Shown: positions 45,289 through 54,003 of the stretch, piece by piece | Layout of the letters: every line of letters begins with the position of its first letter | Numbering within the stretch: position 1 is the stretch's first letter | From: Phocoenobacter atlanticus | GTDB lineage: Bacteria; Pseudomonadota; Gammaproteobacteria; Enterobacterales; Pasteurellaceae | Reading direction: 5' to 3' (one strand) | DNA: 64,000 nucleotides | Assembly (NCBI RefSeq): GCF_030764225.1 | Contig: NZ_JASAXH010000006.1 | Program-made: the position numbers and the translations under genes | Notes under the pieces: generated by a model | The model's input: the letters and a program-made list of their open reading frames with translations, nothing else | Databases searched by the model: none | What the model was told of the DNA's origin: nothing

Positions 45289-47007
45289 TTAAACAAAAAT
45301 TTCTCTTACTAACAACTGTAAACTGGTATTCCCACGAAATTCATTAATATCTAAACTATATACTAACCGCGCCGTTTTAATCGACAAATCTGGAAACAGG
45401 GTTAAATCTGCATTAAATAAAATCGCATCAAATAATTGATTATGAATTTCTACCATCATTTTAAGGTGCTTACTGCCCACTAAACGTTGTTGAATAATTT
45501 TAAATTCACCTTCAAAAAGTGGTTCAGGAAAAGTTTGTCCCCAAGGTCCACTTTCTTGAATTAAACGTGCTGTTTCTAAATTAAACTCATTATGTTGCAG
45601 CTCACCATCGGTATAAATAATATTTTGTAACTGTTCCGCACTGACTGTTTGGTTAATGATTTCATCAAAGACTTTTTGAAAATGCACAAAATTATCTTGA
45701 TGAATAGTTAATCCCGCCGCCATTGCGTGACCGCCAAATTTCAGAATAAGATCAGGGTGTTTTTGATCAATAAGCTCCAATAGATCACGCATATGTAAAC
45801 CAGAAATCGAACGTGCCGATCCTTTAATAAATTCACTCTCCTCACTTTCTTGTGCAAAGGCGATGACAGGGCGATTAAACTGATCTTTGATACGAGAAGC
45901 TAAAATACCAATCACACCTTGATGCCAATCAGGTTGATAAAGCACAATACCGTATGCTTTTAAATTTTGCATTAAATTAGGCAGTTTTGCACAAATTGAA
46001 AGAGCTTCCGTTTTCATATCTTGCTCAAATTCTTTACGTGTTTGATTTAAACTATCCAATTCAAACGCAATTTGACGTGCTTTGCTCATATCATCACAAA
46101 TCAATAATTCCACACCTAACGCCATATTTTCTAAACGCCCTGCAGCATTTAAACGAGGGGCAATCGAAAATCCTAAATCACTGGCTTTTAACTGGTTAAT
46201 ATTTCGTTTTGCAATTTCAACTAAGGCTTTAATTCCTGCTCGGCAATAACCAGAACGAATACGATTAATGCCTTGATGCACTAAAATTCGATTATTGTGA
46301 TCTAAAGGCACAACATCAGCTACCGTCCCTAATGCAACTAAATCCAATAACTCAGCTAAATTTGGTTCTTTTTCCTTAAATAAACCTTGCTCTCGCATTC
46401 GGCTACGTAACGCTAACATTACATAAAAAATAACGCCCACGCCAGCCAATGATTTAGAAGGAAAGCTACAGTCAACTAAATTTGGATTGATAATCACATC
46501 AGCACAAGGCAATTCTTCTGGGGGTAAATGGTGATCCGTAATCAGCACTTGAATATGATGTTGTTTTAATAGAGCAACCCCTTCCACTGAAGAAATACCG
46601 TTATCTACTGTAATAACAACTTCTGCGCCCCTATCTATTACCATTTGAGCGACACTGCTACTCAATCCATAACCTTGTGAAAAACGATCAGGGATCAAAT
46701 AATCCACATCTAAAAAGCCAAGCTGCTTTAATGCTAATAATGTTAATGCTGTACTGGTTGCGCCATCGGCATCAAAATCCCCCACAATAATAATTTTTTT
46801 CTGTTGATGATAAATTTCAATCAATAGATCGAGCATTTTTTCAATATTGGCAAATTGCATTGGAGAATGTAGATTTTTTAACCCATATTCTAATTGTTGA
46901 GGTAAAGTAATACCTCGAGCTTGATAAAGACGATTAAGTAATGGATTATCAGATAGTTTTTCTGTTGTAAGGGGAAAGCGTTGTTGTATGATTTTATTTA
47001 ATGACAT
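45289..47007 (-). CDS. recJ: Single-stranded-DNA-specific exonuclease RecJ
   Basis: A 572-residue 5'-3' exonuclease. DHH-family motifs: VGDFDADGATSTAL (near 75-88), DNGISS, TDHHLPPEE and the DHHA1 motif GGHAMAAGLTI (about 424-434). The C-terminal OB-type domain follows. It works in recombination and mismatch repair. The order recJ-dsbC is the reverse-complement of the usual dsbC-recJ gene order. Confidence 0.95.
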   Translation of the reverse strand: MSLNKIIQQRFPLTTEKLSDNPLLNRLYQARGITLPQQLEYGLKNLHSPMQFANIEKMLDLLIEIYHQQKKIIIVGDFDADGATSTALTLLALKQLGFLDVDYLIPDRFSQGYGLSSSVAQMVIDRGAEVVITVDNGISSVEGVALLKQHHIQVLITDHHLPPEELPCADVIINPNLVDCSFPSKSLAGVGVIFYVMLALRSRMREQGLFKEKEPNLAELLDLVALGTVADVVPLDHNNRILVHQGINRIRSGYCRAGIKALVEIAKRNINQLKASDLGFSIAPRLNAAGRLENMALGVELLICDDMSKARQIAFELDSLNQTRKEFEQDMKTEALSICAKLPNLMQNLKAYGIVLYQPDWHQGVIGILASRIKDQFNRPVIAFAQESEESEFIKGSARSISGLHMRDLLELIDQKHPDLILKFGGHAMAAGLTIHQDNFVHFQKVFDEIINQTVSAEQLQNIIYTDGELQHNEFNLETARLIQESGPWGQTFPEPLFEGEFKIIQQRLVGSKHLKMMVEIHNQLFDAILFNADLTLFPDLSIKTARLVYSLDINEFRGNTSLQLLVREIFV

Positions 47008-47025
47008 AATTTCTTATTTAAAAGT

Positions 47026-47079
47026 AAGCGGTACGATCTTATAAAAAATTTGCAAATTTTTAATTAAATCATACCGCTT
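47026..47079. terminator. Inverted uptake-sequence pair between dsbC and recJ
   Basis: AAGCGGTACGAT (47026-47037) faces ATCATACCGCTT (47068-47079), with one mismatch, around AATTTGCAAATTTTT. Confidence 0.5.
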
Positions 47080-47088
47080 TAAAAGGGA

Positions 47089-47772
47089 TTATTCTTGTAA
47101 CATTTTGAGTAATTCTTTTGGTGCGACATAACCTGCTATGACTTCACCTTTAGACGTAATCATATTTGGTGTTCCTCTAATGCCAAACTTCACACCTAAA
47201 TCATATTGCTTATTAATCATTTTAGGTGTGGCTAATGTCTGAGGTAATTTTCCATTTTTTGCTTGAGTTAACGCATAATTTTTATCTTTTGCTGCCCAAA
47301 TCGCTTCCATTTGACGAGCGGTTTGGCTTTTTAACCCAGCACGAGGAAATGCTAGATAACGAATAGTTATACCTAAATCATTATATTCCTGCATTTCTGA
47401 ATGAAGTAATCGACAGTAACCACAACTGATATCTGTAAATACAGAAACCACATATTTTTCATTTTTAGCGGGAAAAATGATCATTTCATCTTTTAAGTTT
47501 TCCAGCTCTGGCATTAATGGTTTATAGGTAATATCTGTTACCTTATCATTCTTAAATTCTAAAATAGAACCTTGAATAATAAAACGTCCATCGTTACTAA
47601 TTTGTATCACTCCTTGATCTGAAATAACAGATTTAAAGTTTGGCAACACAGAATCACTAATTTGAATATTTTTAGCACCCATTTCTTCTAACTGTGTTTG
47701 TAATTTTGTATTATTAGCAAATACATTGCTAACAATAAATAACCCTAAACAAACAAGTAAACTTTTTTTCAT
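47089..47772 (-). CDS. dsbC: Disulfide isomerase DsbC
   Basis: A 227-residue periplasmic protein. The signal peptide ends NVFA (about residue 19), followed by an N-terminal dimerisation domain and a thioredoxin domain with the CGYC active site (SCGYCRLLHSEM) and the cis-Pro loop RGTPNMITSKGEVIAGY. It repairs wrong disulfides in exported proteins. It lies upstream of recJ and downstream of mepM on the same strand. Confidence 0.94.
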   Translation of the reverse strand: MKKSLLVCLGLFIVSNVFANNTKLQTQLEEMGAKNIQISDSVLPNFKSVISDQGVIQISNDGRFIIQGSILEFKNDKVTDITYKPLMPELENLKDEMIIFPAKNEKYVVSVFTDISCGYCRLLHSEMQEYNDLGITIRYLAFPRAGLKSQTARQMEAIWAAKDKNYALTQAKNGKLPQTLATPKMINKQYDLGVKFGIRGTPNMITSKGEVIAGYVAPKELLKMLQE

Positions 47773-47788
47773 TTTTTATCCTTAAATT

Positions 47789-49156
47789 CTATTTTAATTT
47801 CTTTATTATACGTTTAGCTTTTGCTAAAAATATTTTTCGTTCTTTATTTGACATTGTAGAGTTAGCATTAACTCCCGGTAACCTGACTGTCATAGGGTTT
47901 ACTGCTCTGCCATTAATATGAAATTCATAATGTAAATGAGGACCTGTTGAACGCCCTGTGTTTCCAGAATAACCAATACGTTGTCCTTTCTTCACTCGTT
48001 GCCCTCGCTTCACTAATTGACGACTTAAGTGCATATAAACTGTTGCATATTTTTTATTATGTTGAATTTTTATATATTTACCCGCTCCTCGACGCTGATA
48101 AGCAACGACTGAAACAATACCATCGGCAGGTGCAATAATTAATGTTCCAGTTTTAACACCAAAATCTACCCCTTTATGAGGTCGTACTCTACGAGTAATT
48201 GGATGACGGCGATATGGGTTAAATCTTGAGGTCACTCGAGGTTTAAAACGTAACGGATAACGAGAAAATTTTGTTTTATTTTGTACGGCACCATTTTTAC
48301 CATAGTAACGTCCATTAGTAGCTTTAATCGCATAATAATCTTCTTTTCCTCGAGTCAGACGAAAACCTTCAATCTCTCCTACCGTAATACGCTTATTATC
48401 AACATATTCACAATTTGCCAAAACAACAAACTCATCCCCTTTTCGAAGTCTTTTTAATGATAATTGTGGTTTTAAGCCTGTTGCTAATTGACTAATTTGA
48501 CGTAACGATATCCCCAATTTTTGTAAGCTTACACTTAAATTCCCCTCAATTTCGCCTTTTAATAACTCTTTTTTCCACACACCTTTCTTCAGTATTTCTT
48601 TATATGAATAATCGCCATCTTTCTCTCGATCAAAAATATGCTCTTCTTTCTCAGAAACAAACCAACTCATATGTTTTAATTTATTATTCTCAACCACTAA
48701 ATAAATCTGTTGTTTTGATTTCAAATGAGAAAGTTTAGGATATTTTTTAATTAAATCTTTTGAAATACTTTGGTCTAAACCAAATTGTTCAAAAACATCA
48801 TTTAATGTTTCACCTACTTTAACTGTATAATCAAATTCTTCAGGATCAGAATTATTTTCTAAAGGACTATTTACACCTTCCGTTACAACGTCTTTTCCAA
48901 CCAAATCCTCTGATATAGGGATTGTTGCTTTTACTAATTCATCAGAAATATCTATAACTTGATCAATCAAACTTTCATTAACAAAAATATCATCACTACT
49001 AATAATGGCTTGTTCTTGTATGACTATATCTTGATCTTGCTTTTTAAATGCAAAAAAAATACTCAACGATAATAAAAAAAACACAGCAAAAAAAATTATC
49101 CAACGTTTCCGTTGTTTTCTCTTTTTACGCTCTGCTGCTAAAATTATATATTTCAA
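47789..49156 (-). CDS. mepM: Murein DD-endopeptidase MepM-like (M23)
   Basis: A 455-residue protein that starts at TTG with AGG eight bases upstream. A basic N-terminus and membrane anchor (WIIFFAVFFLLSLSIFFAF) come first, then a LysM-like DYTVKVGETLNDVFEQFGL, an OapA-type region, and the M23 domain: RPHKGVDFGVKTGT (zinc H and D) and GPHLHYEFHINGRAVNP (HxH). It cuts crosslinks to let peptidoglycan grow. It is divergent from znuCB, the E. coli arrangement without znuA. Confidence 0.9.
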   Translation of the reverse strand: MKYIILAAERKKRKQRKRWIIFFAVFFLLSLSIFFAFKKQDQDIVIQEQAIISSDDIFVNESLIDQVIDISDELVKATIPISEDLVGKDVVTEGVNSPLENNSDPEEFDYTVKVGETLNDVFEQFGLDQSISKDLIKKYPKLSHLKSKQQIYLVVENNKLKHMSWFVSEKEEHIFDREKDGDYSYKEILKKGVWKKELLKGEIEGNLSVSLQKLGISLRQISQLATGLKPQLSLKRLRKGDEFVVLANCEYVDNKRITVGEIEGFRLTRGKEDYYAIKATNGRYYGKNGAVQNKTKFSRYPLRFKPRVTSRFNPYRRHPITRRVRPHKGVDFGVKTGTLIIAPADGIVSVVAYQRRGAGKYIKIQHNKKYATVYMHLSRQLVKRGQRVKKGQRIGYSGNTGRSTGPHLHYEFHINGRAVNPMTVRLPGVNANSTMSNKERKIFLAKAKRIIKKLK

Positions 49157-49335
49157 GTTATTTACCTACTTTTACCGACTCTATTTACTTACTTTATTAT
49201 GAAAAAATACAGGTGCGAATTATACACATTTATTTACAATTATTTTAGTCTTTTAATCATTAATTGTTGCGACTTTTATCAAAATCCGTTAATTTTATCA
49301 CATTTCCAAAATCTATAAGAAAATTATTGCAAAAA

Positions 49336-50097
49336 ATGACTAAAATCACACCGCTTATTTCATTAAAAAATATTAATGTTTATTTTAATGCTCAGCATAT
49401 ATTACAAAATATTCATTTAGATATTTATCCGAATACCATTACCACTATCGTTGGTCCAAATGGTGGAGGAAAATCAACTTTATTGAAAGTATTATTAAAA
49501 TTGCTTTCACCAAACTCAGGTGAAGTTATTCACGTAAAGGGGTTAAAAATTGGTTATGTACCACAAAAACTGCATATTGAAAATTCAATGCCAATTAGTG
49601 TTGAACGATTTCTGGCGTTAAAACCCCAGTGTACAAAAGTAATGATTCAAGAAGTTTTAGCTCTATTTTCTATTAATCACCTTGCTAAAAATAGTTTACA
49701 AAAACTTTCTGGTGGCGAAATGCAACGTGTGTTGTTAGCTCGTGCAATGTTAAATAAACCCCAACTCTTAGTGCTTGATGAACCTATGCAAGGCGTTGAT
49801 ATAACAGGACAAGCCGAACTTTATCAATTACTCAATAAAATGCGTTCAATGTTAAACTGTGCCATTTTAATGGTTTCTCACGATCTTAACATCGTAATGG
49901 CAAATACTGATGAAGTACTCTGTATTAATCATCATATTTGTTGTTCTGGAACACCTGAAAAAATTACCAACGACCCCAAATTTATTGATTTTTTTGGGGA
50001 TCAATTTGCGAAAAATATTGCGGTTTACTCACATCATCACAACCATCATCACGATCTGCACGGCGATGTTTGTACTGATTGTCATTGTAAAAATTAA
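49336..50097 (+). CDS. znuC: Zinc ABC transporter ATP-binding protein
   Basis: The ATG at 49336 is chosen; the longer frame begins at TTG 49264 and adds 24 residues with no homology. The 253-residue protein has Walker A GPNGGGKS, signature LSGGEMQRV and Walker B LLVLDEPMQG. The C-terminus is rich in His and Cys (HHHNHHHD, then CTDCHC), likely zinc-sensing or storing. znuB starts 10 bases after it. znuA is not next to it. Confidence 0.93.
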   Translation: MTKITPLISLKNINVYFNAQHILQNIHLDIYPNTITTIVGPNGGGKSTLLKVLLKLLSPNSGEVIHVKGLKIGYVPQKLHIENSMPISVERFLALKPQCTKVMIQEVLALFSINHLAKNSLQKLSGGEMQRVLLARAMLNKPQLLVLDEPMQGVDITGQAELYQLLNKMRSMLNCAILMVSHDLNIVMANTDEVLCINHHICCSGTPEKITNDPKFIDFFGDQFAKNIAVYSHHHNHHHDLHGDVCTDCHCKN

Positions 50098-50106
50098 GGT
50101 CTATTT

Positions 50107-50889
50107 ATGTTTGAAATTCTACTTCCTGCTTGGCTTGCTGGCATACTACTTTCCTTTATTACTGCTCCTTTAGGATCCTTTGTAGTATGGCGAAAAATGG
50201 CTTATTTTGGTGATACTCTCTCTCACTCTGCTCTACTCGGTGTTGCTTTAGGCATTTTTTTAGAAATTGACCCTTACATTGCGGTTATTATAATGACAGT
50301 TATTCTTGCACTACTTTTAGTTTGGCTTGAACATCGAACTAATTTTGCGATAGATACTATGCTGGGCATCATCGCTCATAGTAGCCTCTCTTTAGGGGTT
50401 ATCACAATTAGTTTACTGGATAATGTACGAGTAGATTTAATGGGGTATCTATTTGGTGATCTACTCGCCATCGATTTTTATGATCTCAAAATTATTGCCA
50501 TTGGTGTTTTGTTTATTGCTCTATTATTGATATTATTTTGGAAAAAATTACTCTCAATAACAATTAACCCTGAGCTTGCTCAAATTGAAGGATTAAAAGT
50601 AGCACAACTCCGTTTATTACTAATGCTTTTAACTGCTTTAACAATTGCATTAAGTATGAAATTTGTCGGTGCATTAATTATTACTTCGTTGCTTATTATC
50701 CCTTCTGCAACAGCAAGAAGATTTGCAAAAAGTCCTGAACAAATGACCGCTTATGCGATACTTTTTAGTATTTTATCTGTCTCTGGTGGTTTATTATTCT
50801 CTGCCTTTAAAGATACACCAGCAGGTCCATCTGTTGTTATTTGTGCTGCTTGTTTATTTGGTTTATCTTTATGGAAAAAAGATGCTTAA
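50107..50889 (+). CDS. znuB: Zinc ABC transporter permease
   Basis: A 260-residue inner-membrane permease of the ABC-3 family with about seven to eight helices. Typical segments are GSFVVWRKMAYFGDTLSHSALLGVALG (in residues 20-46) and VKFVGALIITSLLIIPSATARRFAKSPEQ. It forms the transport channel with ZnuC; the periplasmic binding protein ZnuA would be encoded elsewhere. Confidence 0.94.
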   Translation: MFEILLPAWLAGILLSFITAPLGSFVVWRKMAYFGDTLSHSALLGVALGIFLEIDPYIAVIIMTVILALLLVWLEHRTNFAIDTMLGIIAHSSLSLGVITISLLDNVRVDLMGYLFGDLLAIDFYDLKIIAIGVLFIALLLILFWKKLLSITINPELAQIEGLKVAQLRLLLMLLTALTIALSMKFVGALIITSLLIIPSATARRFAKSPEQMTAYAILFSILSVSGGLLFSAFKDTPAGPSVVICAACLFGLSLWKKDA

Positions 50890-50921
50890 TAATTATTTAA
50901 AAATTTGAGAATATAGCTACT

Positions 50922-51689
50922 ATGACTAGAATAGACAACTACGATCAACGTTTTGGCGGTATTGGTCGTCTTTATACGCCACAAGGATTAGAAAAATTAC
51001 GTCAATCGCATATTTGTGTGATCGGCATTGGTGGTGTGGGTTCGTGGGCGGTGGAAGCATTGGCTCGTTCAGGGATTGGCAAGATTACCTTGATTGATAT
51101 GGACGATATTTGCGTCACCAATATCAATCGCCAAATTCACGCACTTTCTGGGCAAATAGGCAACCTAAAAACCGAGGCAATGCAAGAGCGTATCAAGTTG
51201 ATTAACCCTGAATGTGAAGTGCAAATTATCGATGATTTTCTAACCAAAGATAATTTGAGCGACTATTTAATGCGTGGTTATGATTATGTGATTGATGCGA
51301 TCGATAGCGTGCAAACCAAAGCAGCGTTGATTGCTTATTGCAAACGCAATAAAATTAAATTGATTACTACTGGTGGAGCAGGTGGTCAAACCGATCCAGC
51401 ACAAATCCAAATTGCTGATTTAAGCAAGACGATCCAAGATCCTCTAGCCTCAAAAGTGCGTAATATTTTGCGTAAAGAGTATAATTTCAGCACGAATCCA
51501 AAACGCAAATTTGGGATTGATTGCGTGTTTTCAACTCAGCCGTTGATTTTTCCCAAAATGAGCGAAGGTTGTGAAGTGTCAGCAACAATGAATTGTGCCA
51601 ATGGTTTTGGAGCGACAACGGTGGTGACTGCCACTTTTGGATTTTTTGCGGTAAGTCGTGTAATTGATAAACTTTTAAAGCAGATTTAA
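50922..51689 (+). CDS. tcdA: tRNA threonylcarbamoyladenosine dehydratase
   Basis: A 255-residue E1-like enzyme (TcdA/CsdL) that cyclises t6A in tRNA to ct6A with ATP. ATP-binding fold VIGIGGVGSWAVEALARSGIG (about 29-49) and TLIDMDDICVTNINRQ are clear; TTGGAGGQTDPAQIQ and PQRKFG-like NPKRKFGIDCVFSTQP follow. It is 32 bases after znuB but may have its own promoter. Confidence 0.93.
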   Translation: MTRIDNYDQRFGGIGRLYTPQGLEKLRQSHICVIGIGGVGSWAVEALARSGIGKITLIDMDDICVTNINRQIHALSGQIGNLKTEAMQERIKLINPECEVQIIDDFLTKDNLSDYLMRGYDYVIDAIDSVQTKAALIAYCKRNKIKLITTGGAGGQTDPAQIQIADLSKTIQDPLASKVRNILRKEYNFSTNPKRKFGIDCVFSTQPLIFPKMSEGCEVSATMNCANGFGATTVVTATFGFFAVSRVIDKLLKQI

Positions 51690-51756
51690 TGGCGATTTAA
51701 TGTTAAAATTAACGCCATATTGAGAATTCATTATTTTTATTAACAAAGAGGATTTT

Positions 51757-52401
51757 ATGAAAATTATTTTATTAGGTGCACCGGGTGCAGGAAAAGGAAC
51801 ACAAGCACAATTTATTATGAATAAATTTGGTATCCCACAAATCTCAACTGGGGATATGTTCCGTGCAGCAATCAAAGCTGGTACTGAATTAGGTAAACAA
51901 GCAAAAGCGTTAATGGACGAAGGTAAATTAGTACCCGATGAATTAACCGTTGCATTAGTGCGTGATCGTATCGCACAACCAGATTGTGAAAAAGGTTTCT
52001 TATTAGACGGTTTCCCTCGCACAATCCCACAAGCAGACGCATTAAAAGAATCAGGTGTTGCGATTGATTTCGTTTTAGAATTTGACGTGGCTGATGAAGT
52101 GATCGTTGAGCGTATGAGCGGTCGTCGTGTACACCAACCTTCTGGACGTACTTATCACGTGGTTTACAATCCACCAAAAGTAGAAGGTAAAGATGACGTA
52201 ACAGGCGAAGATTTAATTATCCGCCAAGACGATAAACCTGAAACCGTATTAGATCGTTTAGCGATTTATCACAAACAAACTAAACCATTAGTGGAATACT
52301 ATGGTAAAGAAGCACAAGCAGGCAACACAAAATACTTCAAGCTAGATGGTACGAAGAAAGTGGAAGAAGTCAGTGCTGAATTGGATAAGATTTTAGGTTA
52401 A
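51757..52401 (+). CDS. adk: Adenylate kinase
   Basis: A 214-residue enzyme that interconverts ATP, AMP and ADP. P-loop GAPGAGKGTQ (7-16), AMP-binding ISTGDMFR, GFPRTIPQAD and the LID domain SGRRVHQPSGRTYHVVYNPPK are present; the LID has no zinc cysteines, as in gram-negatives. GAGG precedes the ATG. The length equals E. coli Adk (214). Confidence 0.97.
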   Translation: MKIILLGAPGAGKGTQAQFIMNKFGIPQISTGDMFRAAIKAGTELGKQAKALMDEGKLVPDELTVALVRDRIAQPDCEKGFLLDGFPRTIPQADALKESGVAIDFVLEFDVADEVIVERMSGRRVHQPSGRTYHVVYNPPKVEGKDDVTGEDLIIRQDDKPETVLDRLAIYHKQTKPLVEYYGKEAQAGNTKYFKLDGTKKVEEVSAELDKILG

Positions 52402-52481
52402 AGTTAGACTTTAACTGAAAATATTAAAAAATAAGCGGTAGTATTTAGCATAAATTTTACAAAAATAAGAGGTTAATTATT

Positions 52482-53939
52482 ATGTCAGAAATATCTAGTC
52501 TTTCTCCTTCATTACTTTGGAAATGGTTTGATAAAGTTTGTGAAATTCCACATCCATCTTACCACGAAGAACAATTAGCTCACTTTATTGTAGATTGGGC
52601 AAAATCTCAATCACTCTTTGCTGAACGTGATGAAGTGGGTAATGTATTAATCCGTAAACCTGCAACAAAAGGAATGGAAAATCGCCAAAAAGTGGTATTA
52701 CAAGCTCATTTAGATATGGTGCCTCAAGCCAATGAAGGCACAGATCATAATTTTACCAAAGATCCAATCCAACCTTATATTGATGGAGAATGGGTTACTG
52801 CAAAAAATACCACGCTTGGTGCTGATAATGGTATTGGTTTAGCCTCTTGTTTAGCCGTATTAGAAAGTAATGATATCGCTCACCCTGATTTAGAAGTATT
52901 GCTCACAATGACGGAAGAAACAGGTATGGCAGGAGCGGTGGGTTTACGCCCGAATTGGTTACAAGGTGATATTTTAATTAATACAGACACTGAAGATAAT
53001 GGTGAAATTTATGTCGGTTGTGCAGGAGGAGAAGACGCTAGTTTTGATATCCCAGTGCAATACGAAGACAATAAATTTGATACAGCAATACAAATATCTC
53101 TTAAAGGGCTACGAGGCGGTCACTCTGGATGTGATATTCATACCACCAGAGGAAATGCCATTAAATTAATGGTACGTTTCTTAGAAGCACTTAAGCAACA
53201 AGTTGAATTTCAACTTATTGATATTCAAGGAGGAAGTGTTCGTAATGCCATTCCTCGTGAAGCGGTGACTTCCATTGCATTTTTTGCAAAAAATAATGAC
53301 AATGTGACCGCTTTCATTAAGCAATTTGAAGCGAAGTTACAACAAGAATTAGCTATTGCTGAACCTAATTTAGTGTTCTTAGTTGAAGAAATTCAACCTG
53401 CTCAACAAATCTTTACTCAAAAAAGCACAACTACCGTCATCAATACATTAAATATTCTGCCTAATGGAATTATTCGTAATAGCGATGTGGTTGAAGGTGT
53501 GGTAGAAACCTCATTGAGTACAGGGGTACTAAAAACGGAAAATAATCAAGTTTCTGCTATTATTTTAGTGCGTTCATTAGTTGAAGAAGGTAAGATTGAA
53601 GTTCAAGGAAAATTAAGAGCTTTAGCGGAATTGGTCGGTGCACGCGTGACATTTTCTGGTAGCTATCCGGGTTGGAATCCTGATCCTAATTCAAAAATCA
53701 CTCCTATTACAAAGCAGGTTTATGATAAATTATTAGGTTATGAATCTAAAATTAAGGTGATCCACGCAGGGCTTGAATGTGGTTTATTGAAAAAAGCCTA
53801 TCCAAATATTGATATGGTTTCAATTGGTCCAACAATCCGTAATGCTCATTCACCAGATGAAAAAGCCCATATTCCTGCTGTTCAAATTTATTGGGATTTA
53901 TTAATTGAGTTGTTGAAAAATATTCCAACAGCCGCTTAA
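52482..53939 (+). CDS. pepD: Aminoacyl-histidine dipeptidase (PepD)
   Basis: A 485-residue M20-type zinc peptidase. Metal-site motifs are LQAHLDMVPQ (H, D), LGADNGIGLA, MTEETGMAGAVGL (catalytic EE) and TDTEDNGEIYVGCAGG, with GLRGGHSGCDIHTTRGN and a late H in RNAHSPDEKAHIP. It splits dipeptides such as Xaa-His and Gly-Gly in the cytoplasm. A strong bidirectional hairpin follows. Confidence 0.94.
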   Translation: MSEISSLSPSLLWKWFDKVCEIPHPSYHEEQLAHFIVDWAKSQSLFAERDEVGNVLIRKPATKGMENRQKVVLQAHLDMVPQANEGTDHNFTKDPIQPYIDGEWVTAKNTTLGADNGIGLASCLAVLESNDIAHPDLEVLLTMTEETGMAGAVGLRPNWLQGDILINTDTEDNGEIYVGCAGGEDASFDIPVQYEDNKFDTAIQISLKGLRGGHSGCDIHTTRGNAIKLMVRFLEALKQQVEFQLIDIQGGSVRNAIPREAVTSIAFFAKNNDNVTAFIKQFEAKLQQELAIAEPNLVFLVEEIQPAQQIFTQKSTTTVINTLNILPNGIIRNSDVVEGVVETSLSTGVLKTENNQVSAIILVRSLVEEGKIEVQGKLRALAELVGARVTFSGSYPGWNPDPNSKITPITKQVYDKLLGYESKIKVIHAGLECGLLKKAYPNIDMVSIGPTIRNAHSPDEKAHIPAVQIYWDLLIELLKNIPTAA

Positions 53940-53950
53940 TCGTTGATATT

Positions 53951-53992
53951 AATATTTAGAGACAGTTTAATGTTTAACTGTCTCTAAATATT
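53951..53992. terminator. Bidirectional terminator between pepD and the RNR alpha gene
   Basis: A perfect 17-bp stem (53951-53967 with 53976-53992) around GAGACAGTT/AACTGTCTC with an 8-base loop, between two converging genes. Arm ends are A/T-rich on both sides. Confidence 0.85.
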
Positions 53993-54003
53993 CCAAGATT
54001 TAC

